Source: Saccharothrix luteola
GTDB taxonomy: Bacteria; Actinomycetota; Actinomycetes; Mycobacteriales; Pseudonocardiaceae
Direction of reading: 5' to 3'
DNA length: 64,000 bases
Assembly (NCBI RefSeq): GCF_020859565.1
Contig: NZ_JAJHUO010000045.1
Span: 20,657 to 84,656 of the forward strand
Of this stretch, positions 17,834-25,696 are shown piece by piece. The notes under the pieces were generated by a model. The model did not search any database, was not told the origin of the DNA, and was given only the letters and a program-made list of their open reading frames with translations. Positions within the stretch are counted from its first letter, which is position 1, and every line of letters starts with the position of its first letter. A program made the position numbers and the translations under genes.

Positions 17834-18889
17834 TCACCCGGCGGCTAGTCGCTCCGCGCGATCGGCCGCCGCCAGGGCGTCCAGCACCGCGTCCAGGTCG
17901 CCGTCGAGCACTTGGTCCAGGTTATGGGCTTTGTACCCGACCCGGTGATCGGAGATGCGCGATTCCGGGAAGTTGTAGGTCCGGACCCGCTCGGAGCGGT
18001 CCACCGTGCGGATCTGGGTGCGCCGGGCGTCCGACGCCTCCTGCTGCTGCTTCTCCTCGGCCAACGCGGTCAGCCGCGCCTGGAGCACCTGCATCGCGCG
18101 CGCCTTGTTCTGCAGCTGGCTGCGCTCGTTCTGGCAGGACACGACGATGCCGGTGGGCAGGTGCGTGATGCGCACCGCGGAGTCGGTCGTGTTGACGCTC
18201 TGCCCGCCCTTGCCCGACGAGCGGAACACGTCGACGCGCAGGTCGTTCTCGTCGATCTCGACCTCGACCTCGTCGACCTCGGGGAACACCAGAACGCCCG
18301 CGGCGGAGGTGTGGATGCGGCCCTGCGACTCGGTCACCGGCACCCGCTGCACGCGGTGCACGCCGCCCTCGTACTTCAGCCGCGACCACACGCCGTCCGG
18401 GGTCTCCACGCGGCTCTTGATGGCCACCGTGACGTCCTTGTAGCCGCCCAGGTCGGAATCCGTCCCGTCGAGCACTTCGGCCTTCCACCCGTGCCGTTCG
18501 GCGTACCGCAGGTACATGCGCAGCAGGTCGCCGGCGAACAGGGCCGACTCCTCGCCGCCCTCACCGGACTTGATCTCCAGCACGACGTCCGCGCCGTCGT
18601 GCGGGTCGCGCGGCAGGAGCAGCTCGGTCAGCTTCGACTCCAGCGCCGGCACCGTCCTGGCCAGCTGCTCGGCCTCCTCGGCGAACACCGCGTCCTCGGC
18701 GGCCAGCTCGCGGGCCGTCTCCAAGTCGGACTTCGCCTGCTCGAGCTCACGGGCGGTCTTCACGATCGGGGTCAGCTCGGCGTAGCGCTTGCCGAGCTTC
18801 CGCGCCCCCGCCTGGTCGGCGTGCACCGAGGGGTCGGCGAGCCTGGCTTCCAGCTCGGCGTGCTCGGCCAGCAGGGCGTCCAGCGTCAC
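17834..18889 (-). CDS. prfA: Peptide chain release factor 1
   Basis: Class I release factor recognising UAA and UAG. The 351-residue protein has the tripeptide anticodon PVT (184-186) in RVPVTESQGRIHTS, which is the RF1 (PxT) rather than RF2 (SPF) type. The catalytic GGQ is at 228-230 in SSGKGGQSVNTTDSA. Its glutamine is the substrate of PrmC, encoded downstream. It follows rpmE, with a hairpin in the short gap. Confidence 0.97.
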   Translation of the reverse strand: MTLDALLAEHAELEARLADPSVHADQAGARKLGKRYAELTPIVKTARELEQAKSDLETARELAAEDAVFAEEAEQLARTVPALESKLTELLLPRDPHDGADVVLEIKSGEGGEESALFAGDLLRMYLRYAERHGWKAEVLDGTDSDLGGYKDVTVAIKSRVETPDGVWSRLKYEGGVHRVQRVPVTESQGRIHTSAAGVLVFPEVDEVEVEIDENDLRVDVFRSSGKGGQSVNTTDSAVRITHLPTGIVVSCQNERSQLQNKARAMQVLQARLTALAEEKQQQEASDARRTQIRTVDRSERVRTYNFPESRISDHRVGYKAHNLDQVLDGDLDAVLDALAAADRAERLAAG

Positions 18890-18931
18890 GATCTCGCTCC
18901 GGTCTCAAGGTGCTTCGGGGTGTGGAGACGA

Positions 18932-18970
18932 CAACGGCGCCCACCCGCGGATTCGGGGTGGACGCCGTTG
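18932..18970 (-). terminator. Hairpin between rpmE and prfA
   Basis: An inverted repeat, CAACGGCG(C)CCACCC with GGGGTGG(A)CGCCGTTG, separated by about 8 bases, lies just after the rpmE stop codon (18977). It could terminate or attenuate the rpmE transcript before prfA. Confidence 0.6.
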
Positions 18971-18976
18971 GGGCGG

Positions 18977-19189
18977 CTACTTGGCGCGCTTGCCGTAGCG
19001 GGCCTCGAAGCGCGCGACCCGGCCACCGGTGTCCATGATCTTCTGCTTGCCCGTGTAGAACGGGTGGCAGTTGGAGCAGATCTCGACGTGGATGGCGCCG
19101 GAGGTCTTGGTGCTGCGGGTGCTGAAGGTGTTGCCGCAACCGCAGGTGACCTCGGTCGTCACGTACTCGGGGTGAATGCCGGTCTTCAA
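18977..19189 (-). CDS. rpmE: 50S ribosomal protein L31, zinc-binding form
   Basis: A 70-residue L31. The family N-terminus (M-K-T-G-I-H-P-E-Y) begins at a TTG codon at 19189, with a purine-rich AAAGGGA about 9 bases upstream. Longer ATG readings would add unrelated residues. Cysteines C16, C18, C38 and C41 (CGC, then CSNC) form the zinc site, so this is the C+ paralogue used in zinc-replete cells. A C- paralogue is not in the window. It sits between rho and prfA as in M. tuberculosis. Confidence 0.93.
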   Translation of the reverse strand: MKTGIHPEYVTTEVTCGCGNTFSTRSTKTSGAIHVEICSNCHPFYTGKQKIMDTGGRVARFEARYGKRAK

Positions 19190-19433
19190 CGTCTTGTCCC
19201 TTTCCTGAAAGTGGCCGCCGGGTCCTCGATCCTTCGAGGTGAACCGGAGCCGGGCTCGACCAGACAGTGTGCCAGATCGGCCGTCACGTGCTGCAACGCG
19301 CGGCTTCGCGCGCTTGTTCCCGGTGGCCGGGGTCACAACCGCTCGCCGATCGTGGTCGACCATTTGGCGCACGAGGTAACCGCTGAACTACAGACAGCAG
19401 CGGTCCACGCTGCGCGGACGCAACACTGTCGGT

Positions 19434-19844
19434 GTGTTCTGCACTGTCGGGCGTCCCCTGTCGTTGACCTCGTGGCTGGCCGTGCCGTTCCTGTTCAGCA
19501 TCGCCGTCCTGGGCCTCACCGGGTTGGGTGGCCTGCTGGTGGGCGCTCCGGGGCAGCTGGCCCTGTCGAGCCCCGTGTTCGGCGCGGGCGTCGCCGTCGG
19601 CGTCGCGACGTCGGGCTCGGTCGGGTGGACCGCCCGGTGGCAGCGCACGTGGCTGCGCTGGCCGTACCTGACGTCCGTGCTGGTGGTCGGGGTGCTGCTG
19701 GACGGCGTGCGGGTGCCCGTGCCGGCCGTCGTCGGCCTCGGCGTGCCGGTCGTCGTGCTGCTGGTCGCCGACTACTTCCTCGAACGCCGCCGCACCGCCG
19801 CGCTCGTCGAGGCGGGCACCGCCTCACCCGCGCCGCCCTGCTGA
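19434..19844 (+). CDS. Hypothetical small membrane protein
   Basis: A 136-residue protein starting with GTG, with about four hydrophobic segments (residues 11-35, 43-60, 76-92 and 96-115) and a short basic tail (FLERRRTAALVE). No family is recognised. It is encoded opposite the housekeeping block and converges on rho, with a strong shared terminator at 19884-19923. Codon use is typical of the genome. Low sequence complexity makes the call less certain than for its neighbours. Confidence 0.55.
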   Translation: MFCTVGRPLSLTSWLAVPFLFSIAVLGLTGLGGLLVGAPGQLALSSPVFGAGVAVGVATSGSVGWTARWQRTWLRWPYLTSVLVVGVLLDGVRVPVPAVVGLGVPVVVLLVADYFLERRRTAALVEAGTASPAPPC

Positions 19845-19883
19845 CGGACACCGGAACGCCCACGACCTGAACACCCCGCAAGC

Positions 19884-19923
19884 CCGAAGGCCCGCCCGGC
19901 GTGGGTGCCGGACGGGCCTTCGG
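19884..19923. terminator. Terminator hairpin downstream of rho
   Basis: The inverted repeat CCGAAGGCCCGCCCGGC / GCCGGACGGGCCTTCGG with a 6-base loop lies between the convergent stops of the small membrane gene (19844) and rho (19937). It can serve both strands. Confidence 0.8.
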
Positions 19924-19936
19924 TGGTCGGACGGGG

Positions 19937-21997
19937 TCAGTCGTTGTCCCCGCCCGGCGTGGTCTTGGCCACCTGCATCAGGAACTCGATGTTCGTCCGG
20001 CTCTTGCGGAGCCGGTCGAGCAGCAGGTCGATGGCCTGCTGGCTGTCCAGGGCGTGCAGCACCCGGCGCAGCTTGTGCATGACCGCCAGCTCGTCCGGCG
20101 AGAGCAGCAGGTCTTCCTTGCGGGTGCCGGACGAGTCCACGTCCACCGCCGGGAAGGTCCGCTTGTCCGCGATCTTGCGGTCGAGCTTGAGCTCGGCGTT
20201 GCCGGTGCCCTTGAACTCCTCGAAGATCACGCTGTCACCCGCGGACCCGGTCTCGACCAGGGCCGTCGCGATGACGGTCAGCGAGCCGCCGCCCTCGATG
20301 TTGCGGGCCGCGCCCAGGAACCGCTTCGGCGGGTACAGCGCGGTCGAGTCGACACCACCGGACAGGATCCGGCCGCTCGCGGGGGCCGCGAGGTTGTAGG
20401 CACGACCCAGCCGGGTGATCGAGTCCAGCAGCACGACCACGTCGTGACCCATCTCGACCAGGCGCTTCGCCCGCTCGATGGCCAGCTCCGAGATCGTGGT
20501 GTGGTCCGACGGCGGGCGGTCGAAGGTGGAGGCGATGACCTCGCCCTTCACCGACCGCTGCATGTCGGTGACCTCTTCGGGGCGCTCGTCCACCAGCACC
20601 ACCATCAGGTGGCACTCGGGGTTGTTCTTCGTGATCGCGTTCGCGATCGACTGGAGCACCGAGGTCTTGCCCGCCTTCGGCGGCGACACGACCAGGGCCC
20701 GCTGGCCCTTGCCGATCGGCATCACCAGGTCGATGACGCGCGTGGTCAGGATGTGCGGTTCCGTCTCGAGGCGCAGGCGCTCGTTCGGGTACAGCGGCGT
20801 CAGCTTGGTGAAGTCCGGCCGGTTGCGGGACTCCTCCGGGTCGAGGCCGTTGATCTTGTCCACCCGCACCAGCGGGTTGAACTTCTGCCGCTGCTGCTCG
20901 CCGTCGCGCGGCTGCCGCACGGCGCCGATCAGGGCGTCGCCGCGGCGCAGCCCGTACTTGCGGACCAGCGACAACGAGACGTACACGTCGTTCGGCCCGG
21001 CCAGGTAGCCCGAGGTGCGGACGAACGCGTAGTTCTCCAGCACGTCGAGGATGCCCGCCACGGGCAGCAGCACGTCGTCGTCGCGGACCTCGGTGTCCGT
21101 GGCCGGACCGCCCTCGTCCCCGCGGCCACCGCGCCGGCGGCGGTCGCGGAAGCGGCGACCCCGACGGCCGCCCTCTTCGTCGTCGTCACCCGGACCGCTC
21201 TGCTGGCGGTTGCGGTTCTGGTCGCGGTCGCGGCCACCGCGGTCGCCGCGGTCGTCACGCCCGCCCCGGTCCTGCCGGTCGCCGCGGTTGCCGCGGTCGC
21301 CCCGGTCCTGGCGCTGTTCGCGTTGCTCGGAGCGGTCCTGCCGGTCACCGCGGTCGGGCCGGTCACCCCGGTCCGACCGCTCGGCCCGGTCCGGCCGCTC
21401 GGCGCGCTCGCCCTGCTGGCGGCCGTCGCCCTGCTGGCGGTCGGCCTGGACGCGGTCCGCCTGAGCGGGTCGCTCGACCGGGGCCTGCGCCTGCTGGGCG
21501 TCCGCGGCGGGAGCCTCGGGGCTGCCCGCCGGGCGGTTGGAGGAACGGCGGCGGCGGTTGCCGCGACGGCCGCCCTCCTCCTCGGCGGGACGGTCGGTCA
21601 CGTCGAGCTGCTGCTGGGTCGGCTTGTCCACCGGGGCGGGGGCCGCGGAAGTCTTCTTCTCCACCACGGGCGCCTGCTCGACGACCGCCTTGGGAGCCTC
21701 GGCCTTCTTCTCGGCCTTGGGCGGCGTCGCGGCACTGCCCCGACCGGAGGTGCCGCCCTGCCGCTCCTTGATGGCGGCGATCAGGTCGCCCTTGCGGAGG
21801 CCGGCCGTGCCGGTGATACCCAGCTGACCTGCGAGTTCACGGAGTTCGGCCAGCACCATTCCAGAGAGGCCCGCGCGCTTGCGCGGCGTGGCGCTGCCGT
21901 TCGAAGGGGTGGTCAGAGCGTTCTCCTCGGCTCCGGAACTGGCAGCGGGGTTGGGAGCAGCAGGAGCTTGGCTGCTCAGTACATCGGTGTTGGTCAC
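19937..21997 (-). CDS. rho: Transcription termination factor Rho with Arg/Asp/Gly-rich insertion
   Basis: A hexameric RNA/DNA helicase that terminates transcription, 686 residues. A Rho N-terminal helical domain is at about 45-80 (LAELRELAGQLGITGTAG). Then comes a long disordered, low-complexity insertion, with Lys/Ala/Pro around 90-180 and repeats of RDRGDR-like units at 190-293. The RNA-binding fold (VAGILDVLENYAFVRTSGYL) and the ATPase follow, with P-loop SPPKAGKTS at 438-446, VLLDSITRLGRAYN and SRTNIEFLMQ. High-GC actinobacteria carry this insertion, which has been linked to termination without strong sequence demand. The insertion here is long and notably charged. Confidence 0.96.
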   Translation of the reverse strand: MTNTDVLSSQAPAAPNPAASSGAEENALTTPSNGSATPRKRAGLSGMVLAELRELAGQLGITGTAGLRKGDLIAAIKERQGGTSGRGSAATPPKAEKKAEAPKAVVEQAPVVEKKTSAAPAPVDKPTQQQLDVTDRPAEEEGGRRGNRRRRSSNRPAGSPEAPAADAQQAQAPVERPAQADRVQADRQQGDGRQQGERAERPDRAERSDRGDRPDRGDRQDRSEQREQRQDRGDRGNRGDRQDRGGRDDRGDRGGRDRDQNRNRQQSGPGDDDEEGGRRGRRFRDRRRRGGRGDEGGPATDTEVRDDDVLLPVAGILDVLENYAFVRTSGYLAGPNDVYVSLSLVRKYGLRRGDALIGAVRQPRDGEQQRQKFNPLVRVDKINGLDPEESRNRPDFTKLTPLYPNERLRLETEPHILTTRVIDLVMPIGKGQRALVVSPPKAGKTSVLQSIANAITKNNPECHLMVVLVDERPEEVTDMQRSVKGEVIASTFDRPPSDHTTISELAIERAKRLVEMGHDVVVLLDSITRLGRAYNLAAPASGRILSGGVDSTALYPPKRFLGAARNIEGGGSLTVIATALVETGSAGDSVIFEEFKGTGNAELKLDRKIADKRTFPAVDVDSSGTRKEDLLLSPDELAVMHKLRRVLHALDSQQAIDLLLDRLRKSRTNIEFLMQVAKTTPGGDND

Positions 21998-22341
21998 ACA
22001 TGTCCTTCCTGACCGGAACGCGCCTCCTACGCGTTCCAGCGGACCTGCCGTCCGACGGAATGCGGTGCGGCAGTTTCGTCCCGGTTCAGGCGGACCTGGC
22101 GACGGCGCGGAACGCGCACGAAAGCGGAGTCCTCCGGTGCGGGACTTCGGTCACACGGCGAGCGGGTGCCTTCCAGCGTCGGCCCCGTCCATACGGCACA
22201 GAGCCAGGTCACTGGAGGAATGCGACCCGGAACGAACGTCCGGGCACCACACCGGCGCCCGTGCGCGCGGTGACTGATGGCCCCGAGGGTAGACGCCGGT
22301 CCGGCCGGGTGCAACAACCGGGGCACGGCGCGTCGCATCAC
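21998..22341. other. Intergenic region: rho leader
   Basis: This 344-base gap between thrB and rho contains no credible gene. A promoter for rho lies at its far end (22286-22314), so the rho mRNA would have a leader of roughly 280 nucleotides. Several short G/C-rich inverted repeats are present. rho leaders are autoregulated by attenuation in Escherichia coli; whether that happens here is inference. Confidence 0.6.
22286..22314 (-). promoter_or_regulatory. Predicted rho promoter
   Basis: On the minus strand TTGCAC (22314-22309) and TACCCT (22291-22286) are separated by exactly 17 bases, a good match to the principal actinobacterial sigma factor consensus. It would start transcription near 22279. 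Confidence 0.65.
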
Positions 22342-23232
22342 TCAGCCGAGTGGCGCAACCCGGACTCCGGCCAGGTCGACCGGCACCTGACGGGCCTCGA
22401 ACCCGGTCAGGTCCACCCGGGGCGGCAGCACACCGTCAGGTGGCAGGGCCAGGACCGTGGGTCCCGCCCCGGACACCGCCGCCGGCACCCCGGCCTCCCG
22501 CAGGGACCGGACCAGCCGCGTCGTCGCAGGCCAGGCGGGTTCCCGATACGGTTCGTGCAGCACGTCGTCCAACGCGTCGAGCAGCAGGGAGGGGTCCGTG
22601 GACAGCGCGTGCACGGCCAGCGCGGCCCGGCCGACGGCGAACGCCGCGTGGTCGTGCGGCACCTCGTCCGGCAGCAGACCCCGCGTCGTCTTGGTCGACG
22701 ATTCCGCTTCGGGCACCAGTACGACCGGCATCACACCGGGGTGCGGTCGCACACGCGCCGCACGGAAGCTGTAACGCTGCGTCCACGTGATCACCACGCC
22801 GCCGAACATGCTGGCCGCGGCGTTGTCGGCGTGGCCCTCGAAGTTCGCGGCGAGTTGCAACGCGGTCGTGTCCAACTCGGTACCGGCCAGGGCGAACGCG
22901 GCCGCCACCCCCGCCACGACCGCCGCCGCGGAGGAACCGAGACCGCGGGCGTGCGGGATGGTGTTGCGGCACGTCAGCCGGAGCCCCGGCACCTCGATCT
23001 CGACCAGCTCGCACGCCCTGCGGAACGCACGCACGACCAGGTGGCTGTCGTCGGTGGGCACGCCGTCGGCGCCCGCACCGGAGACCTCGACCTCCAGGCC
23101 GCCGCCGGTCACGGCGAAGTCCAGCTCGTCGTACAGGCCCAGCGCCATGCCGAGCGCGTCGAACCCCGAGCCGAGGTTCGCCGTGGACGCGGGCACGGTG
23201 ACGCGGACGCAGCGGGCGGCCAGGGCCCTCAC
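22342..23232 (-). CDS. thrB: Homoserine kinase
   Basis: GHMP-family kinase phosphorylating homoserine for threonine synthesis, 296 residues. The start is the GTG at 23232, which overlaps the thrC stop as GTGA, giving VRALAARCVRVTVPASTANLG. Motifs are VPASTANLGSGFDALGMAL (motif 1), the phosphate-binding loop HARGLGSSAAAVVAG, and the C-terminal GAGPTVLAL. The four-base overlap with thrC indicates coupled translation in the hom-thrC-thrB operon. Confidence 0.95.
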   Translation of the reverse strand: MRALAARCVRVTVPASTANLGSGFDALGMALGLYDELDFAVTGGGLEVEVSGAGADGVPTDDSHLVVRAFRRACELVEIEVPGLRLTCRNTIPHARGLGSSAAAVVAGVAAAFALAGTELDTTALQLAANFEGHADNAAASMFGGVVITWTQRYSFRAARVRPHPGVMPVVLVPEAESSTKTTRGLLPDEVPHDHAAFAVGRAALAVHALSTDPSLLLDALDDVLHEPYREPAWPATTRLVRSLREAGVPAAVSGAGPTVLALPPDGVLPPRVDLTGFEARQVPVDLAGVRVAPLG

Positions 23233-24305
23233 GCCAGCTCCAGCGCGGTCGCCACGGCGCCCGGGTCCACCGGCACCGGCTCGACCTCGGACATGCCCAG
23301 CAGGGCCGTGTCGGGGTCCTTCAGGCCGTGGCCGGTGACCGTGCAGACGACCGTGGAGCCCTTGGGCAGCCGACCGTCGGCGACCGTGGCCAGCAGGCCC
23401 GCCACGCTGGTCGCGGACGCGGGCTCGACGAAGATGCCCTCGGTCGAGGCCAGCAGCCGGTAGGCCTCCAGGATCTTCTCGTCCGTCACGGCCTCGAACA
23501 GCCCGCCGGACTCCTCCTTGGCCGCCACCGCGCCGGTCCACGACGCCGGGCTGCCCACCCGGATGGCGGTCGCGATGGTCTCCGGGTTCGCCACCGGCTG
23601 CCCGAGCACCAGCGGCGCGGAGCCCGCGGCCTGGAACCCGAACATCCGGGGCGTGGAGTCGGTGACGCCGTCCTTGAAGTAGTCCGAGTAACCGCGCCAG
23701 TACGCGGTGATGTTGCCCGCGTTGCCGACCGGCAGGCAGTGGATGTCCGGCGCGCGGCCGAGCACGTCGCAGATCTCCCACGCGGCGGTCTTCTGGCCGA
23801 TCAGCCGCACCGGGTTGACCGAGTTGACCAGCGTGATCGGGTACTCGGTCGCGGTCTTGGACGCGAGCTCCAGGCAGTCGTCGAAGTTGCCGTCGATCTG
23901 CAGGATCCGCGCGCCGTGCGCGACCGCCTGGGCCAGCTTGCCCAGCGCGATCTTGCCCCGCGGCACGAGCACCGCGGCGGTGAGGCCCGCCTTGGCCGCG
24001 TACGCCGCCGCGCTGGCGGAGGTGTTGCCGGTCGACGCGCAGATCACCGCGCGGATGCCGCTGGCCAGCGCGTGCGTCATGGCCACGGTCATGCCGCGGT
24101 CCTTGAACGAGCCGGTCGGGTTCGCGCCCTCGACCTTGACATAGACCTGGCAGCCGGTCAGCTCCGACAGGTGCCCGGCGGCGACCAACGGCGTGCCGCC
24201 TTCGTGGAGGGTGACGACCTTGGCGCCCTCGGGGAGTTCGATCCGGTCCGCGTAGGCGTGGATGATGCCGGGCCACCCCGGTCGCACGCCTGCTTGGATC
24301 GTCAT
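23229..24305 (-). CDS. thrC: Threonine synthase
   Basis: PLP-dependent enzyme converting O-phosphohomoserine to threonine, 358 residues. The PLP lysine is in GSFKDRGMTVAM. The phosphate cradle is in LPVGNAGNITAYW and the early motif LHEGGTPLV is present. The length is that of the short, archaeal/actinobacterial type. The start overlaps the hom stop as ATGA, and the stop overlaps the thrB GTG. Confidence 0.95.
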   Translation of the reverse strand: MTIQAGVRPGWPGIIHAYADRIELPEGAKVVTLHEGGTPLVAAGHLSELTGCQVYVKVEGANPTGSFKDRGMTVAMTHALASGIRAVICASTGNTSASAAAYAAKAGLTAAVLVPRGKIALGKLAQAVAHGARILQIDGNFDDCLELASKTATEYPITLVNSVNPVRLIGQKTAAWEICDVLGRAPDIHCLPVGNAGNITAYWRGYSDYFKDGVTDSTPRMFGFQAAGSAPLVLGQPVANPETIATAIRVGSPASWTGAVAAKEESGGLFEAVTDEKILEAYRLLASTEGIFVEPASATSVAGLLATVADGRLPKGSTVVCTVTGHGLKDPDTALLGMSEVEPVPVDPGAVATALELA

Positions 24306-25693
24306 GTTTCTTCGCCTTCCACCCTCATCACGCTGACCACTTCCCGAACCACGGGCAGCCCGCCGATTTTGTCCACGGTCGACCGCAGTGCCGCGTCGGT
24401 CGCGGCGTGGGTGACGATCACCAGGCTGGCGTCGTCGACCCGGCCCTCCTGCCGCACGGCCGCGATGCTCACGTCGTGTTCCGCGAACACCGCCGCCACC
24501 TGCGACAACACGCCCGCCCGGTCGGCGACGTCGAGGCTGATGTGATAACGCGTGGGCGTCTGGCCCATCGGCCGGACGGGCAGCGCCGCGTAGGCCGACT
24601 CACGCGGCCCTCGCCCCTGGTGCACCCGGTTGCGGGCCACCGCGACGAGGTCGCCGAGGACCGCGCTGGCGGTCGGGGCGCCACCCGCGCCCTGGCCGTA
24701 GAACATCATCTCGCCGGCCGCGTCGGCCTCCACGAACACCGCGTTGAACGCGCCGTGCACGCTCGCCAGCGGGTGGGAGGTCGGGATCATCGCCGGGTGG
24801 ACCCGCACCGAGATGCCCTCGGTGGCGCCGTCCGCGGACGTCCGGCCACCGTTCCCGCCGACGGTCGCCTGGTCTTCGGCTCCGCCGACGGTCGTCTGAT
24901 TCTCGGCTCCGCCGACGGGCACCCGCTCGCAGATCGCCAGCAGCTTCACCGTGCGGCCGAGCGCCTTGGCGGCGGCGATGTCGGCGGCGCTGACCGAGGC
25001 GATGCCCTCGCGGTGCACGTCGGCGGCCGTGACCCGGCTGTGGAAGGCCAGGGACGCCAGGATGGCGGCCTTGGACGCGGCGTCGAACCCGTCCACGTCG
25101 GCCGTCGGGTCCGCCTCGGCGTACCCGAGCCTGGTCGCCTCCTCCAGGGTCTCGGCGTAACCGGCCCCGGTGGAGTCCATGCCCGAGAGGATGAAGTTCG
25201 TGGTGCCGTTGACGATGCCCATCACCCGCGTGATGCGGTCGCCGGCCAGCGACTCGCGCAGCGGGCGCAGCAGCGGGATCGCGCCCGCCACCGCCGCCTC
25301 GAAGTACAGGTCGGCGCCGGAGGCGTCGGAGGCCTCGAACAGCTCGGCCGAGTGCTCGGCCAGCAGCGCCTTGTTCGCGGTCACCACCGACTTGCCCGCC
25401 CGCAGGGCGGCCAGCAGCAGCGTCCGGGCGGGCTCGATGCCGCCGATGACCTCCACGACCACGTCCACGTCGTCGGAGGCCACCAGCGCCGCCGCGTCGG
25501 TCGTCAGCAGCTCGGCGGGCACGTCCCGGTGCTTGTTCGGCCGGCGCACGGCGATGCCGGTCACCTCGACCGGCGCGCCGACCCGCGCGGTGAGGTCGGC
25601 CGCCTGGTCGGTGAGCAGCCGGACCACCTCGGTGCCGACCGTGCCGCAGCCCAGCAGCGCGACCCTGATCGGTTTGCCCTCGTGGCTTGCCAC
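24302..25693 (-). CDS. hom: Homoserine dehydrogenase with ACT domain
   Basis: NAD(P)-dependent reduction of aspartate semialdehyde to homoserine, 463 residues, GTG start. Rossmann motif LLGCGTVGTEVV, substrate motifs VTANKALLAEH and GIVNGTTNFILSGM, LGYAEADPTADVDGFDAASK, and a C-terminal ACT domain (YHISLDVADRAGVLSQVAAVF) that in the family senses threonine. A short Gly/Thr-rich loop around residues 262-285 is encoded by a 27-bp tandem repeat and is not part of the usual fold. It starts 3 bases after the lysA stop. Confidence 0.95.
   Translation of the reverse strand: MASHEGKPIRVALLGCGTVGTEVVRLLTDQAADLTARVGAPVEVTGIAVRRPNKHRDVPAELLTTDAAALVASDDVDVVVEVIGGIEPARTLLLAALRAGKSVVTANKALLAEHSAELFEASDASGADLYFEAAVAGAIPLLRPLRESLAGDRITRVMGIVNGTTNFILSGMDSTGAGYAETLEEATRLGYAEADPTADVDGFDAASKAAILASLAFHSRVTAADVHREGIASVSAADIAAAKALGRTVKLLAICERVPVGGAENQTTVGGAEDQATVGGNGGRTSADGATEGISVRVHPAMIPTSHPLASVHGAFNAVFVEADAAGEMMFYGQGAGGAPTASAVLGDLVAVARNRVHQGRGPRESAYAALPVRPMGQTPTRYHISLDVADRAGVLSQVAAVFAEHDVSIAAVRQEGRVDDASLVIVTHAATDAALRSTVDKIGGLPVVREVVSVMRVEGEET
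24857..24919 (-). repeat. 27-bp tandem repeat inside hom
   Basis: Two adjacent 27-base units (24857-24883 and 24884-24910) differ at only a few positions, and the first 9 bases of a third follow. The unit keeps the reading frame and encodes repeats of VGGAExQxT in a surface loop of homoserine dehydrogenase. Because the unit length is a multiple of three, copy number could vary without breaking the protein. Confidence 0.85.
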
Positions 25694-25696
25694 TTC

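Noticed and set aside
22027..22341. Short minus-strand frame in the rho leader
   Set aside because: No ribosome-binding site or recognisable protein pattern, and a promoter lies inside it.
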